This document shows, piece after piece, positions 54,695 to 63,033 of a DNA stretch of 64,000 nt. This DNA is from an uncultured Candidatus Actinomarina sp. (GTDB taxonomy: Bacteria; Actinomycetota; Acidimicrobiia; Actinomarinales; Actinomarinaceae). The notes below the pieces were generated by a model, which ran no database searches, was not told the DNA's origin, and saw only the letters and a program-made list of their open reading frames with translations. The stretch lies in the NCBI GenBank assembly GCA_902626065.1, contig CACODT010000001.1, positions 20,986 to 84,985 of the forward strand, read 5' to 3'. How positions within the stretch are numbered: position 1 is the first letter of the stretch; every line of letters begins with the position of its first letter. The translations under genes were made by a program, and so were the position numbers.

Positions 54695-55963
54695 TTAATT
54701 ACTTCCAATTCCTCTTTCTTTTAGTTCTTGAAGGATGTTCTCTAACGATTCATCAACGCCTTCAACGGTTTGTCTTGAGGATGGTTTGTCTTCAGATTGC
54801 GAGGAATGAGTTTTTGGTTTATTTTTTACTTCTTCTTCTGCTTCCCAGTTCGGATCAGCCTGTTTTATTGACAAATTAACTCTTCGTTTAGGGATATCTA
54901 GCTCCAAAATTTTTATTTTTACGCTCTGCCCTATTGCTAAAGCAAGTTCAGGTGATTCAATTTTTTCCACGGAAATTTCCGATACATGAACAAGGCCCTC
55001 TACTCCTTTTCCAATGGTTACAAAAGCTCCAAAAGGAACTACTTTGGTTACCTCACCATCAACAACATCTTCTTCTTTAAAATTCAATTCAAAATCTAAC
55101 CAAGGATCCTCTGTAACCTGCTTGATAGACAAAGAAATTCTTTCTTTATCATTATCAATCTCCAAAACTTTTACAGTAACCTCATCACCAACTTTTACTA
55201 TTTCATTTGGATTCTCTACGTGTCTCCAAGAAAGCTCTGATACATGAACTAACCCATCCATGCCTCCTATATCAACAAATGCACCGAAGTTTACAATTGA
55301 AGAGATTTTTCCATTTTTGACATCTCCAACTTGTAAATCACCTAAAAATCCTTGTCTCTCCTCTGACAATTCTTCTTCGAGATGTGCTTTTCGGGATAAA
55401 ACTATATTGTTTCTTTGTTTATCTAATTCTAAAATTTTAGCTTCTACTTCCTCACCGACATATGAAGTCAATTCTTTTACCCTTCTTACATCAATTAAAG
55501 AAGCTGGCAAAAAACCTCTAACTCCAATATCGACTATTAGACCACCTTTTACAGATTCAATTACTGTACCTTTGACTGATTTATTTTTATCAGAAATAGA
55601 TTGAATATCATCCCAGGCTTTTTCATAAATTGCTCTTTTTACTGACAAAATAAGTCTTCCTTCATCATCTTCTTTCTCAAGGACTAAAGCTTGAACTTTA
55701 TCACCCACATTAAATATTTCATTTGGATTTATAGATTTTCTTACTGATAACTCTCTTGATGGAATGACTCCTTCAGATTTATATCCAACATCAACCATAA
55801 CTTCATTTCTATCTATTCTTACTACGGTCCCTTCAATAACGTCACCGTTTTTGAATGTTACTAGAGTCTGTTCTAGAAGTTCAGGGAAATCATCTGGACT
55901 GATTTCATCCGGAAGGTTTACGTCATTGATTGGCTTTACTGCCTTATTTGGGCTATCTGACAT
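54695..55963 (-). CDS. rpsA: 30S ribosomal protein S1
   Basis: 422 residues with four S1 RNA-binding repeats, beginning near 35 (GDVIEGTVVRIDRNEVMVDVG), 121 (GTVIESVKGGLIVDIG), 212 (GKISSIVNFGAFVDIG) and 297 (GEVTKVVPFGAFVTIG), plus a charged tail. Mycobacterial S1 is about 480 residues, so the tail is short. It recruits mRNAs with leaders; its role with leaderless mRNAs is less clear. Confidence 0.97.
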   Translation of the reverse strand: MSDSPNKAVKPINDVNLPDEISPDDFPELLEQTLVTFKNGDVIEGTVVRIDRNEVMVDVGYKSEGVIPSRELSVRKSINPNEIFNVGDKVQALVLEKEDDEGRLILSVKRAIYEKAWDDIQSISDKNKSVKGTVIESVKGGLIVDIGVRGFLPASLIDVRRVKELTSYVGEEVEAKILELDKQRNNIVLSRKAHLEEELSEERQGFLGDLQVGDVKNGKISSIVNFGAFVDIGGMDGLVHVSELSWRHVENPNEIVKVGDEVTVKVLEIDNDKERISLSIKQVTEDPWLDFELNFKEEDVVDGEVTKVVPFGAFVTIGKGVEGLVHVSEISVEKIESPELALAIGQSVKIKILELDIPKRRVNLSIKQADPNWEAEEEVKNKPKTHSSQSEDKPSSRQTVEGVDESLENILQELKERGIGSN

Positions 55964-56031
55964 TTATTTTGTTTTTTCCAATCATAGTATTGCGTTTCTT
56001 AGGATAACATATTTAGGTATTTTGCAAGTAA

Positions 56032-58533
56032 TTAATTAAAATTTGATAGATTCATATTCGTTTTAATATCGATAAATAAGGGGACTTTTAATTTAGTTGC
56101 ATTCTCCATTTCTTTTCTTACAATTTTTATTACTTTCTCGGATAACTCTCTTGGTGTTTGAACAATTATTTCATCGTGAATTTGTAAAAGTAATTCTGTA
56201 GATTTAATTTTTTTAAGCTCTTTGTTAAGATTAATCATTGCGATTTTCATTATGTCTGATGCAGTTCCTTGTATTGGTGCATTCATTGCAATTCTTTTTC
56301 CCATTGCCTTAAGTTGAAAATTTGATGAAGCTAATTCAGGGATGTACCTTTTTCTACCATACAAAGTTTCAGTAAATGTATTTTTAGTTGCATCCTTGAC
56401 TACCTTATCTAAAAATCCTTTAATTTCAGGAAACTGTGAAAAATACGCTTCGATTAGACTGTTTGCTTCTTTTTTTGAAATATTTAAACTTTTTGATAAA
56501 CCAAACGTTTCCATTCCATAGATAAGTCCAAAGTTAACTTCTTTTGCTTTTCTTCTCATGTCTTTAGTGACTGATTGCAAATCCGTTTGAAAAATTTTAG
56601 AAGCCGTCTCGGAATGAATATCAGCTTCACTATTTTGTAGCAATTCAATCATTGATTTATCATTACTTAAATGAGCAAGGACTCTTAATTCAATCTGTGA
56701 ATAATCCGCAATTACAAAATTATGATTCGTGTCTGCAACAAAAAACTCTCGAATTTTTTGACCCATTATTGTTTTATTTGGGATATTTTGCAAATTCGGC
56801 TTTTCCGATGAAAGTCGTCCTGTTGATGTTCCAAATAAATTATATGTTGTGTGTACCCTATTTTTTAAAATTTCATTTTTAAGACCTTCAATATATGTAG
56901 ATCGTAGTTTTTCGTATTCTCTATACTTCAAGATTAATTTTGGAAGCTCATGAGATTTAGATAATTCTTCTAAAACCGAGGCATCTGTAGATGGTGCTCC
57001 TTTTGGTGTTTTTTTAATCACAGGGTATTGCATATCCACATAAAGAATTTCAGACAATTGCTTTGGTGAATTTAAATTAAAATCTTTTTTGGTAATTGAT
57101 TTAATTTCTTTTTTATAAGTTTCCAATTCTTCATTTATTTCAGTTGAAAGTTTTTCAATTCTTTTTGGAGATATTTTCACACCCTTCTTATGCATTGATC
57201 CAAGAATCTCAAGCATTGGCAAATCTAAATCTTGATATATCAAGTAAAGTTTTTTATCTTTTTTAAATTCTTGAATTTCTTTATCTATTAATTCAATCTT
57301 TTTATGCAGAAATTGTAAAAAATCTATAACTTCAGATTTTTTATTGAGACCAGATGACCTATCAATATGTTTACAAATACTTAAGAGATTATCGGGTCTT
57401 ATACTTGGGTCTTTTAAGAATAAAATGCAATCATATGCCTCAGTATTTGTAGAGTTTATATCTATTTCGAGAAGTTTAATAATATTCTGGGAGGTTAATA
57501 GGACTACATTTTCCAAATCTGAGAATTTACCTTTAAAAATTCCAAATTTTTCTTTGTTTAGGAAATATATTTCTTCATCAAAACTTAATAGGTAAGTAGT
57601 ACCTTTTAACAAGGTCTCGGTTGATATATTTAATTCTAATTCATTAGTTTGTGCTTCTAAGTTTTGATCATTGTTCTCACTTATTGTGTATTTGTTTAAT
57701 TCAAGATTCCTAACTTTCTCTTGAGCGTTCACTAAGACCTCATCTGAGAAATAAGCTGTTTCAGAAGTATCCACATTAGGTAAATCAATGTTTAAATCAG
57801 TTTTTATTGTTGCTAATTGTTTACTTGTATTTAATAGCTCTTTATTGACTTCAAAAGTTTCTTTTAATTTAGGCGTTAATTTATCTAAATTTTTATATAT
57901 TTTTTCAATACTTTCATAATCCTGAAGGAGTGAAATTGCCGTTTTTTCACCTACACCTGGCAATCCTGGAATGTTGTCAGATGGGTCCCCTTTCAAAGCC
58001 AAATACTCAATATATTGTGAAGGACTTATACCAAATTTGTTTTTAAAAAATTTTTCATCTACTTTATCTGTTTCTGAAATACCCCTTTTTGTGTAAAGTA
58101 CATTTGTTTTTTTTGAAATTAACTGAAAAATATCTCTATCACCAGTCACTATTAGAACATTTTTATTATCTTTATTAAATAAATTTGATAAAGAACCTAG
58201 AACATCATCTGCTTCGTATCCTTCAACTGATACTTGTGGAATATTAAAAGATTCAATTAACTCATGTAAAAGTGGAATTTGTGTATTGAAATTATCTGGT
58301 GCAGGTGATCTGTTAGCTTTATAGTCTTTATAAATTTCATTTCTAAATGTTTTTCCTGGCAAGTCCCAAGTAATTATTATTTGTTTAGGTTTGTGTTCAT
58401 TTATTACTTTGTTAATCATTGATAAAAAACCATGGATAACATTTGTAGGAATCCCAGTTGATGTAACTAGTGTTTCCGGAAGAGCATAAAAAGCTCTAAA
58501 CGCAACGCTAAATCCATCAATAAGAACTATCAT
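56032..58533 (-). CDS. polA: DNA polymerase I
   Basis: 833 residues from the ATG at 58533 (a preceding TTG is less likely). The N-terminal 5'-3' exonuclease is complete (LIDGFSVAFRAFYALP, EADDVLG, GDRDIFQL, GLPGVGEKTA). The middle domain (about 290-430) lacks the DEDD proofreading residues. The polymerase domain has motif A DYSQIELRVLAHLS, O-helix RRKAKEVNFGLIYGM and motif C LQIHDEII. It fills gaps after excision repair and removes RNA primers. TAAAAT lies 6 nt upstream. Confidence 0.97.
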   Translation of the reverse strand: MIVLIDGFSVAFRAFYALPETLVTSTGIPTNVIHGFLSMINKVINEHKPKQIIITWDLPGKTFRNEIYKDYKANRSPAPDNFNTQIPLLHELIESFNIPQVSVEGYEADDVLGSLSNLFNKDNKNVLIVTGDRDIFQLISKKTNVLYTKRGISETDKVDEKFFKNKFGISPSQYIEYLALKGDPSDNIPGLPGVGEKTAISLLQDYESIEKIYKNLDKLTPKLKETFEVNKELLNTSKQLATIKTDLNIDLPNVDTSETAYFSDEVLVNAQEKVRNLELNKYTISENNDQNLEAQTNELELNISTETLLKGTTYLLSFDEEIYFLNKEKFGIFKGKFSDLENVVLLTSQNIIKLLEIDINSTNTEAYDCILFLKDPSIRPDNLLSICKHIDRSSGLNKKSEVIDFLQFLHKKIELIDKEIQEFKKDKKLYLIYQDLDLPMLEILGSMHKKGVKISPKRIEKLSTEINEELETYKKEIKSITKKDFNLNSPKQLSEILYVDMQYPVIKKTPKGAPSTDASVLEELSKSHELPKLILKYREYEKLRSTYIEGLKNEILKNRVHTTYNLFGTSTGRLSSEKPNLQNIPNKTIMGQKIREFFVADTNHNFVIADYSQIELRVLAHLSNDKSMIELLQNSEADIHSETASKIFQTDLQSVTKDMRRKAKEVNFGLIYGMETFGLSKSLNISKKEANSLIEAYFSQFPEIKGFLDKVVKDATKNTFTETLYGRKRYIPELASSNFQLKAMGKRIAMNAPIQGTASDIMKIAMINLNKELKKIKSTELLLQIHDEIIVQTPRELSEKVIKIVRKEMENATKLKVPLFIDIKTNMNLSNFN

Positions 58534-58539
58534 CAAACC

Positions 58540-58545
58540 ATTTTA
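58540..58545 (-). promoter_or_regulatory. -10-like box for polA
   Basis: TAAAAT on the minus strand, 6 nt before the ATG at 58533. Confidence 0.45.
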
Positions 58546-58600
58546 AACTTAAAAAATAAATTCTCTTATTTTATAGATATCAAATATAATCTTTAAGTAA

Positions 58601-58682
58601 GCCCGGATGGCGGAATTGGCAGACGCGCTGGACTCAAAATCCAGTATCTTCGGATGTGGGGGTTCGACTCCCCCTCCGGGTA
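58601..58682 (+). tRNA. tRNA-Leu(CAA)
   Basis: 82-nt class II tRNA. Acceptor stem GCCCGGA/TCCGGGT with one G-T pair, D-arm GCGGAATTGGCAGACGC, anticodon stem CTGGA/TCCAG with loop CTCAAAA giving anticodon CAA, a long variable arm with a TTCG loop and T-arm GGGGGTTCGACTCCCCC. No encoded CCA. Confidence 0.97.
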
Positions 58683-58711
58683 CAATTTAAAAACTAAAAT
58701 ATTTAATGGGT

Positions 58712-58717
58712 GATAAT
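58712..58717 (+). promoter_or_regulatory. -10-like box after tRNA-Leu(CAA)
   Basis: GATAAT, 5 nt before the GTG at 58723. Confidence 0.35.
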
Positions 58718-58722
58718 ACAGT

Positions 58723-59097
58723 GTGAAGAAAATTCCAATTTTAAGTGTAATAATTTTTATTATTATGAGCATCTCATTTATTGTGTATCAAAATTTTTCG
58801 AGTAATACATATGGAAGTGAATTCGTAAACCAAATAAGAATTGCAGATGCTGAAAAGACATTAAATGATGTTCCAGACAATGCTTTAGTGAATATTGGAA
58901 AAAACATTTGTATATCTTCTCCAAACTGGATTGATATAAGAACTTCAGAAGAACTTATTAGATTAGAACTACTTAATAATCAGATTGATGTTGATGAGGA
59001 GAATAGAATAATACCAATTTTGAGATTTCAGTCAATTTATGAATTATGCCCTGAGAATATTCCATATCTCGAAGAAATTTTCAAAATTAATGAATAG
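58723..59097 (+). CDS. Membrane-anchored protein with rhodanese-like fragment, unknown
   Basis: 124 residues with a GTG start. One N-terminal membrane helix (about 5-22) is followed by an extracytoplasmic domain. The central SPNWIDIRTSEELIRLELLNNQI slightly resembles the opening of a rhodanese domain (D-x-R-x3-E), but the rest, including a Cys loop, is not there, so I do not assign it. It overlaps the next gene by 8 bp. Confidence 0.7.
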   Translation: MKKIPILSVIIFIIMSISFIVYQNFSSNTYGSEFVNQIRIADAEKTLNDVPDNALVNIGKNICISSPNWIDIRTSEELIRLELLNNQIDVDEENRIIPILRFQSIYELCPENIPYLEEIFKINE

Positions 59098-59686
59098 CAA
59101 AATAATAAAAAGACTTCCACAATGCTTATTTGGACTTTTTCTATGTGGATGTGGTTTAGCATTTACAGTTGAGGCTAAGCTTGGTCTAAATCCATGGGAT
59201 GTATTTCATGATGGCTTCAGTAAGTTGATTAATGTCCGAATTGGCTTTGCAGGTGTATTGACAGGTTTCATAGTTTTACTTGGCTGGATTCCATTAAAAC
59301 AAAAACCTTTTTTGGGTACGATTATAAATATTTTAACCATTGGGAATGTTCTTGACCTTACTATGTACTTTTTACCAACACCAGATCAAATTTGGCTTCA
59401 ACACTTTTATTTATATTTTGGCACTGTACTATTTGCCATGGGTGTAGGTATTTATATTGGTTCTGGACTAGGTCCAGGACCTCGTGATGGAATAATGACG
59501 GGAATTGCAAAGCGTGGTCCCAGCGTCCGTGCAACAAGAATTGGGATAGACTTTACTGCATTTGTAACTGGAGTTCTTCTCGGTGGAAGTTTTGGATACG
59601 GAACTGTGTTTATGGTTCTTGTGACAGGCCCAATAGTTCAGTTTTCACTTAAAAGATATGACAAAGGTGCTATTTTTTCTTTGTAG
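59090..59686 (+). CDS. YczE/YitT-type integral membrane protein
   Basis: 198 residues from the ATG at 59090; the 51-nt longer frame overlaps the previous gene and lacks support. About five membrane helices; GLNPWDVFHDGFSKL near 31-45 and GSGLGPGPRDGIMTGIAKR near 124-142 are family hallmarks. Role unknown; often paired with transport. It overlaps the convergent gene by 17 bp. Confidence 0.88.
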   Translation: MNSKIIKRLPQCLFGLFLCGCGLAFTVEAKLGLNPWDVFHDGFSKLINVRIGFAGVLTGFIVLLGWIPLKQKPFLGTIINILTIGNVLDLTMYFLPTPDQIWLQHFYLYFGTVLFAMGVGIYIGSGLGPGPRDGIMTGIAKRGPSVRATRIGIDFTAFVTGVLLGGSFGYGTVFMVLVTGPIVQFSLKRYDKGAIFSL

Positions 59687-59972
59687 AAACAATTGTTTGT
59701 AAATTGATTTCTCCCTTACCTTTTTTAATTAATTTATTTTCAAAATAAATCAATCTAGATATTGATGAAACGATTTCAAATTTGTTTTTATTGGCTGAAA
59801 CAATATTCTTTACTGATATCCAATCTTGACCGACCATATTCAGAACATACGTGTTTGTTTTTAAAATTCTATTTTTATTTTTAAAATTTTGTTTACATTT
59901 TTGTGAACACAGTATGTACTTTTCTGATCGATTAATTTTTAAGATTCTACCGCAAAAATCGCACCGAATCAT
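59670..59972 (-). CDS. Small zinc-ribbon-like protein of unknown function
   Basis: 100 residues. CDFCGR (4-9) and CSQKCKQ (22-28) form a likely CxxC...CxxxC zinc site. The remaining 70 residues are Lys/Asn-rich without known motif; the DWISVKNIVSANKNKFEIVSS segment may be a helix-turn-helix. It is the last gene of the nth-ccdA-ygfZ unit, 3 nt after ygfZ. Confidence 0.65.
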   Translation of the reverse strand: MIRCDFCGRILKINRSEKYILCSQKCKQNFKNKNRILKTNTYVLNMVGQDWISVKNIVSANKNKFEIVSSISRLIYFENKLIKKGKGEINLQTIVSTKKK

Positions 59973-59975
59973 AAC

Positions 59976-60539
59976 TCAAATTTTTATCATCTCTTGGATA
60001 CCTAAATCATTTGTTACCAACATTCTTCTTGGTTTTCCCCTATATTTAATTCTTGAAGCTTGTTCTTGTCCAAGAAAACAACCTTTCTCAAAATCGACAA
60101 AAATTTCAAGCCATTTTGTTTCATTTGGTAGAAGCCCAGAATCAATTATCTTTCTTGAAGGTAACTCATGATTCATTTCATATGATTTCCAATCAATTAA
60201 ATCTTTACTAGAGTCAAGGATTTCGTATTTTAAATTTTCTAAATCAGCATGTAGAAATATTTGACTATCAAATATTTCAAAGTGACAATCTATTCGTATT
60301 GCATATATTTTTAAATTTTCCATTATTAAATCTAACTCGTCATTATCTTGATAAATAAAAACATCGCCACTTTTTTCATATAAAAAAAACCAGCTCTTAA
60401 TTTTTCCATCTGGACCCAGGAGATAAGATGGTTTAAAACCATTTACATTTATATTATTTGAAACAATTGAATCAACAAAGGAAACTGCATCCTTACCTGT
60501 AATCTTTAGAACTTTATCAGTTTTAATATTTATAGACAT
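59976..60539 (-). CDS. YgfZ/GcvT-like folate-binding Fe-S maturation protein, short
   Basis: 187 residues from the ATG at 60539 (an ATG at 60560 overlaps ccdA). YgfZ proteins are usually near 300 residues. The signature KGCFLGQEQASRIKYRG near 154-170 is intact, and the N-terminal ITGKDAVSFVDSIVSNNI is GcvT-like. The C-terminal barrel is missing. It supports Fe-S cluster repair in other bacteria. Confidence 0.88.
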   Translation of the reverse strand: MSINIKTDKVLKITGKDAVSFVDSIVSNNINVNGFKPSYLLGPDGKIKSWFFLYEKSGDVFIYQDNDELDLIMENLKIYAIRIDCHFEIFDSQIFLHADLENLKYEILDSSKDLIDWKSYEMNHELPSRKIIDSGLLPNETKWLEIFVDFEKGCFLGQEQASRIKYRGKPRRMLVTNDLGIQEMIKI

Positions 60540-60541
60540 AA

Positions 60542-61249
60542 TCAAATTGTACTTAGCCATTCAAGGTTTAGGCGCACAAATAGATCTTGGAAAAATGAAG
60601 CCAATATGTACATTCTGTCAGAAAATATAAGAGTACCAATTGCAATTAACGTAGTGCCAGAAATATATGAAGAGTACTTCTTAAAAAAAGAAAATAATTT
60701 TGATTTTAAATTAATTCTTGAAGAAAATATTGGAATCAATACAAAAGGAATTGCTAAACCTAACGAATAAAATATCAATAAAGTTACTCCCTCATTTATT
60801 GTATTACTATTTGATGAAAGAGTTAAAAGCGCTCCAAGTACAGGACCAATACAAGGGGTAAATCCAAATGCAAAAGTTAATCCAAGAATAAAATTTTTCA
60901 TTTTATTGAAATTTTTTATATCTATATAATTTGAACTGTAAAAATATTTGTTATTTAGATTTGGAACTAAGAGCATCAAACCAAAAAATATAATTATTAA
61001 ACCGCTTATTCTTGATAATGATTCTGAGTTTCTACTAAAAAAAGATCCTATATTTGTAGCAATAGCTGCAAGTGAGATAAAAACTATTGAAAACCCTAAC
61101 GTGAATTGTACAGATCCAAAAAATCTTGTCCGAATATCATTTTCTGATTCTGAAAATATAGCGAGATATCCGGGAACTAGAGGCAAAACACAAGGAGAAA
61201 TAAATGATAGAAGTCCAAACAAAAATGCAATTAGAAAATTAACTTCCAT
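60542..61249 (-). CDS. ccdA: Cytochrome c biogenesis protein CcdA (thiol-disulphide membrane transporter)
   Basis: 235 residues with six membrane helices. SPCVLPLVPGYLA near 18-30 and FTPCIGPVLGALLTL near 129-143 hold the two redox Cys. It passes electrons from thioredoxin to extracytoplasmic thiols, for cytochrome c or thiol repair. One nt separates its start from the nth stop. Confidence 0.94.
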   Translation of the reverse strand: MEVNFLIAFLFGLLSFISPCVLPLVPGYLAIFSESENDIRTRFFGSVQFTLGFSIVFISLAAIATNIGSFFSRNSESLSRISGLIIIFFGLMLLVPNLNNKYFYSSNYIDIKNFNKMKNFILGLTFAFGFTPCIGPVLGALLTLSSNSNTINEGVTLLIFYSLGLAIPFVLIPIFSSRINLKSKLFSFFKKYSSYISGTTLIAIGTLIFSDRMYILASFFQDLFVRLNLEWLSTI

Positions 61250-61250
61250 T

Positions 61251-61883
61251 TTATTTCATATCCTTTCTTCCATACTTGCTACATATTGGGCATAATTCTT
61301 TTTTATGAGAAATTGCTGGACAATATTCTCTTCCAAAAAAAATAATTTGTAAGTGTAGTTTATTCCATGAGCTTTCAGGAAATAGTCTCTTTAAATCTTT
61401 TTCAGTTTGTTCAACACTTTTCCTTGTAGATAATCCCCACCTCCATGCGAGTCGATGAATATGTGTGTCGACAGGAAAAGTCTGAACTCCAAATGCCTGA
61501 CCCATAACAACCGAAGCACTCTTATGTCCTATTCCTGGCAGTGACTCTAAGTCTTCAAAATTTTTTGGAACTTTACCATCGTATTTATCTACTAAGATCT
61601 TGGAGAGGGTTGATATTGCTTTTGACTTTTGAGGAGATAACCCACAGGGTTTTATTATTTTTCGTATTGTTCTTACATCTATTTTTGACATATCAGTTGG
61701 ATTATCAGCTAATTTAAAAAGTTCAGAAGTGACTTCATTTACTTTTTTATCAGTACATCTTGCTGACAGCAGCACTGCTACAAGTAATGTGTAGGGATCC
61801 TTATGATTTAACGGCTTTCGAGGATTTGGATAAAGATCATCTAAAATTGCATGAATTTTTTTAACCTTATCATGTTTTTTCAT
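61251..61883 (-). CDS. nth: Endonuclease III (Nth), Fe-S loop lacking one Cys
   Basis: 210 residues. DNA glycosylase/lyase for oxidised pyrimidines. Helix-hairpin-helix ESLPGIGHKSASVVMGQ with catalytic Lys near 125, and VDTHIHRLAWRWGLS with catalytic Asp near 144. The C-terminal loop has Cys in EYCPAISHKKELCPICS, spaced C-x9-C-x2-C, with no fourth Cys before the stop. TAAAAT 6 nt before the ATG. Confidence 0.94.
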   Translation of the reverse strand: MKKHDKVKKIHAILDDLYPNPRKPLNHKDPYTLLVAVLLSARCTDKKVNEVTSELFKLADNPTDMSKIDVRTIRKIIKPCGLSPQKSKAISTLSKILVDKYDGKVPKNFEDLESLPGIGHKSASVVMGQAFGVQTFPVDTHIHRLAWRWGLSTRKSVEQTEKDLKRLFPESSWNKLHLQIIFFGREYCPAISHKKELCPICSKYGRKDMK

Positions 61884-61889
61884 ATCATT

Positions 61890-61895
61890 ATTTTA
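61890..61895 (-). promoter_or_regulatory. -10-like box for nth
   Basis: TAAAAT on the minus strand, 6 nt before the ATG at 61883. Confidence 0.45.
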
Positions 61896-61923
61896 TACAA
61901 GATATTAATGTTCACTTATTCAG

Positions 61924-62751
61924 ATGATTTTAAAAAATAAAAATATTGCAATAATTGCTTTGGTCACCTCTGCTTTACTTTTTGGATCAACTTTTGCAGT
62001 AGTAAAAGACTTGATCTCATCCCTTAGTCCAGTAAATATTGTTTTCTTAAGATATGTCATTGCATCAATTCTTTTTCTATTTATTGGTGGAATTCCTGAG
62101 AAAAAATATTTATTTCCAGGCTTGCTAATGGGGATATTCCTATGGATTGGATATATTACCCAAACAATAGGACTAGAAACAACCTCAACAATTAACTCCG
62201 GAGTTGTGACTGGCTTTTATATTGTTCTGACCCCAATTTTTTCAAAATATATTAATAAAAAAACAATAAAAAGAAAAAATCTTATTGGTTCGATTTCGGG
62301 ATTTATTGGTATTTTATTAATAGCTTTGAACGATCTAGATCAATTATTTGGAAATCTATTCACTTTGATATGTGCAACCGGATATGCAATGCATATAGTT
62401 ATGGTCGAAAGATATGTAAAAGATATGAGTATTTCAAAATTGATGTTTGTACAGTCTATTTCGGGAGCGATATTTTGTATTCCATTCCTAAATTTTAGTA
62501 ACTTAGGTTTAAGTACAAATTTTATTTATCAAATTATATTCTTGGGTTTTGTTGTCAATTTTTGTGCTTTTTATTTACAATTATTTGGACAAAAAAGTAT
62601 TAATGCCTCAACTGCTTCTCTACTGTTTGGACTGGAGGGTGTTTTTGCACTTCTCATAGGTGTATTTTTTGTTGGTGAAATATTAAATTTTTTAAATTGG
62701 ACTGGAGTGTTAATTATTCTTTTTTCGATTTTTTACGTGATCAAAGAATAG
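61924..62751 (+). CDS. EamA/DMT-family transporter
   Basis: 275 residues with ten membrane helices in two EamA repeats (about 7-130 and 140-275). Each repeat has the family pattern: LLFGSTFAVVKDLI...PVNIVFLRYVIASILF in the first, and NASTASLLFGLEGVFALLIGVFFVGE in the second. It is a metabolite exporter or importer of unknown substrate. The 3' end overlaps the next convergent gene by 11 bp. Confidence 0.9.
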   Translation: MILKNKNIAIIALVTSALLFGSTFAVVKDLISSLSPVNIVFLRYVIASILFLFIGGIPEKKYLFPGLLMGIFLWIGYITQTIGLETTSTINSGVVTGFYIVLTPIFSKYINKKTIKRKNLIGSISGFIGILLIALNDLDQLFGNLFTLICATGYAMHIVMVERYVKDMSISKLMFVQSISGAIFCIPFLNFSNLGLSTNFIYQIIFLGFVVNFCAFYLQLFGQKSINASTASLLFGLEGVFALLIGVFFVGEILNFLNWTGVLIILFSIFYVIKE

Positions 62752-63004
62752 TTTGTTCTTTATTGATATTGTTTAAGTATTTCATAATTACTCTTAAGAC
62801 AGCAACTAAAAAGAAGAATGTAATAATTAGTATTATTAATATTCTTGGACCCTCAAGAAATGGTATTTCGCAATTAACTAAATCATTGCAAAGACCAAAA
62901 CCATCACCCCCGTTTGCTAGATTAAATATGATAAGAAGTGGATATGCCAGAATGACAACCAACGATACTAAAATAAGAAAAACTACTAGTCTTAATAAAA
63001 ACAT
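62741..63004 (-). CDS. Small two-span membrane protein with Cys pair
   Basis: 87 residues. Two hydrophobic helices (about 4-28 and 53-74) flank a 24-residue loop with Cys at about 39 and 45 that could form a disulphide. GATAAT (63016-63011) lies 6 nt before the ATG. Not recognised. Confidence 0.65.
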   Translation of the reverse strand: MFLLRLVVFLILVSLVVILAYPLLIIFNLANGGDGFGLCNDLVNCEIPFLEGPRILIILIITFFFLVAVLRVIMKYLNNINKEQTIL

Positions 63005-63010
63005 GTTTAA

Positions 63011-63016
63011 ATTATC
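63011..63016 (-). promoter_or_regulatory. -10-like box for the 87-residue membrane protein
   Basis: GATAAT on the minus strand, 6 nt before the ATG at 63004, in a 29-bp divergent region shared with thyX. Confidence 0.4.
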
Positions 63017-63022
63017 TTAATA

Positions 63023-63028
63023 TATTAT
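63023..63028 (+). promoter_or_regulatory. -10-like box for thyX
   Basis: TATTAT, 5 nt before the ATG at 63034. It is separated by 6 bp from the divergent -10-like box. Confidence 0.45.
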
Positions 63029-63033
63029 TTGAA

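Noticed and set aside
55014..56039. Three Ser/Thr-rich plus-strand ORFs opposite rpsA
   Set aside because: They are antisense shadows of the S1 coding frame; their composition follows from Glu/Asp/Lys codons on the other strand.
62697..63020. 107-codon plus-strand ORF opposite the small membrane protein
   Set aside because: It overlaps the end of the EamA gene by 55 bp and has no promoter or ribosome site. The minus-strand frame encodes clean membrane helices and has a -10-like box.
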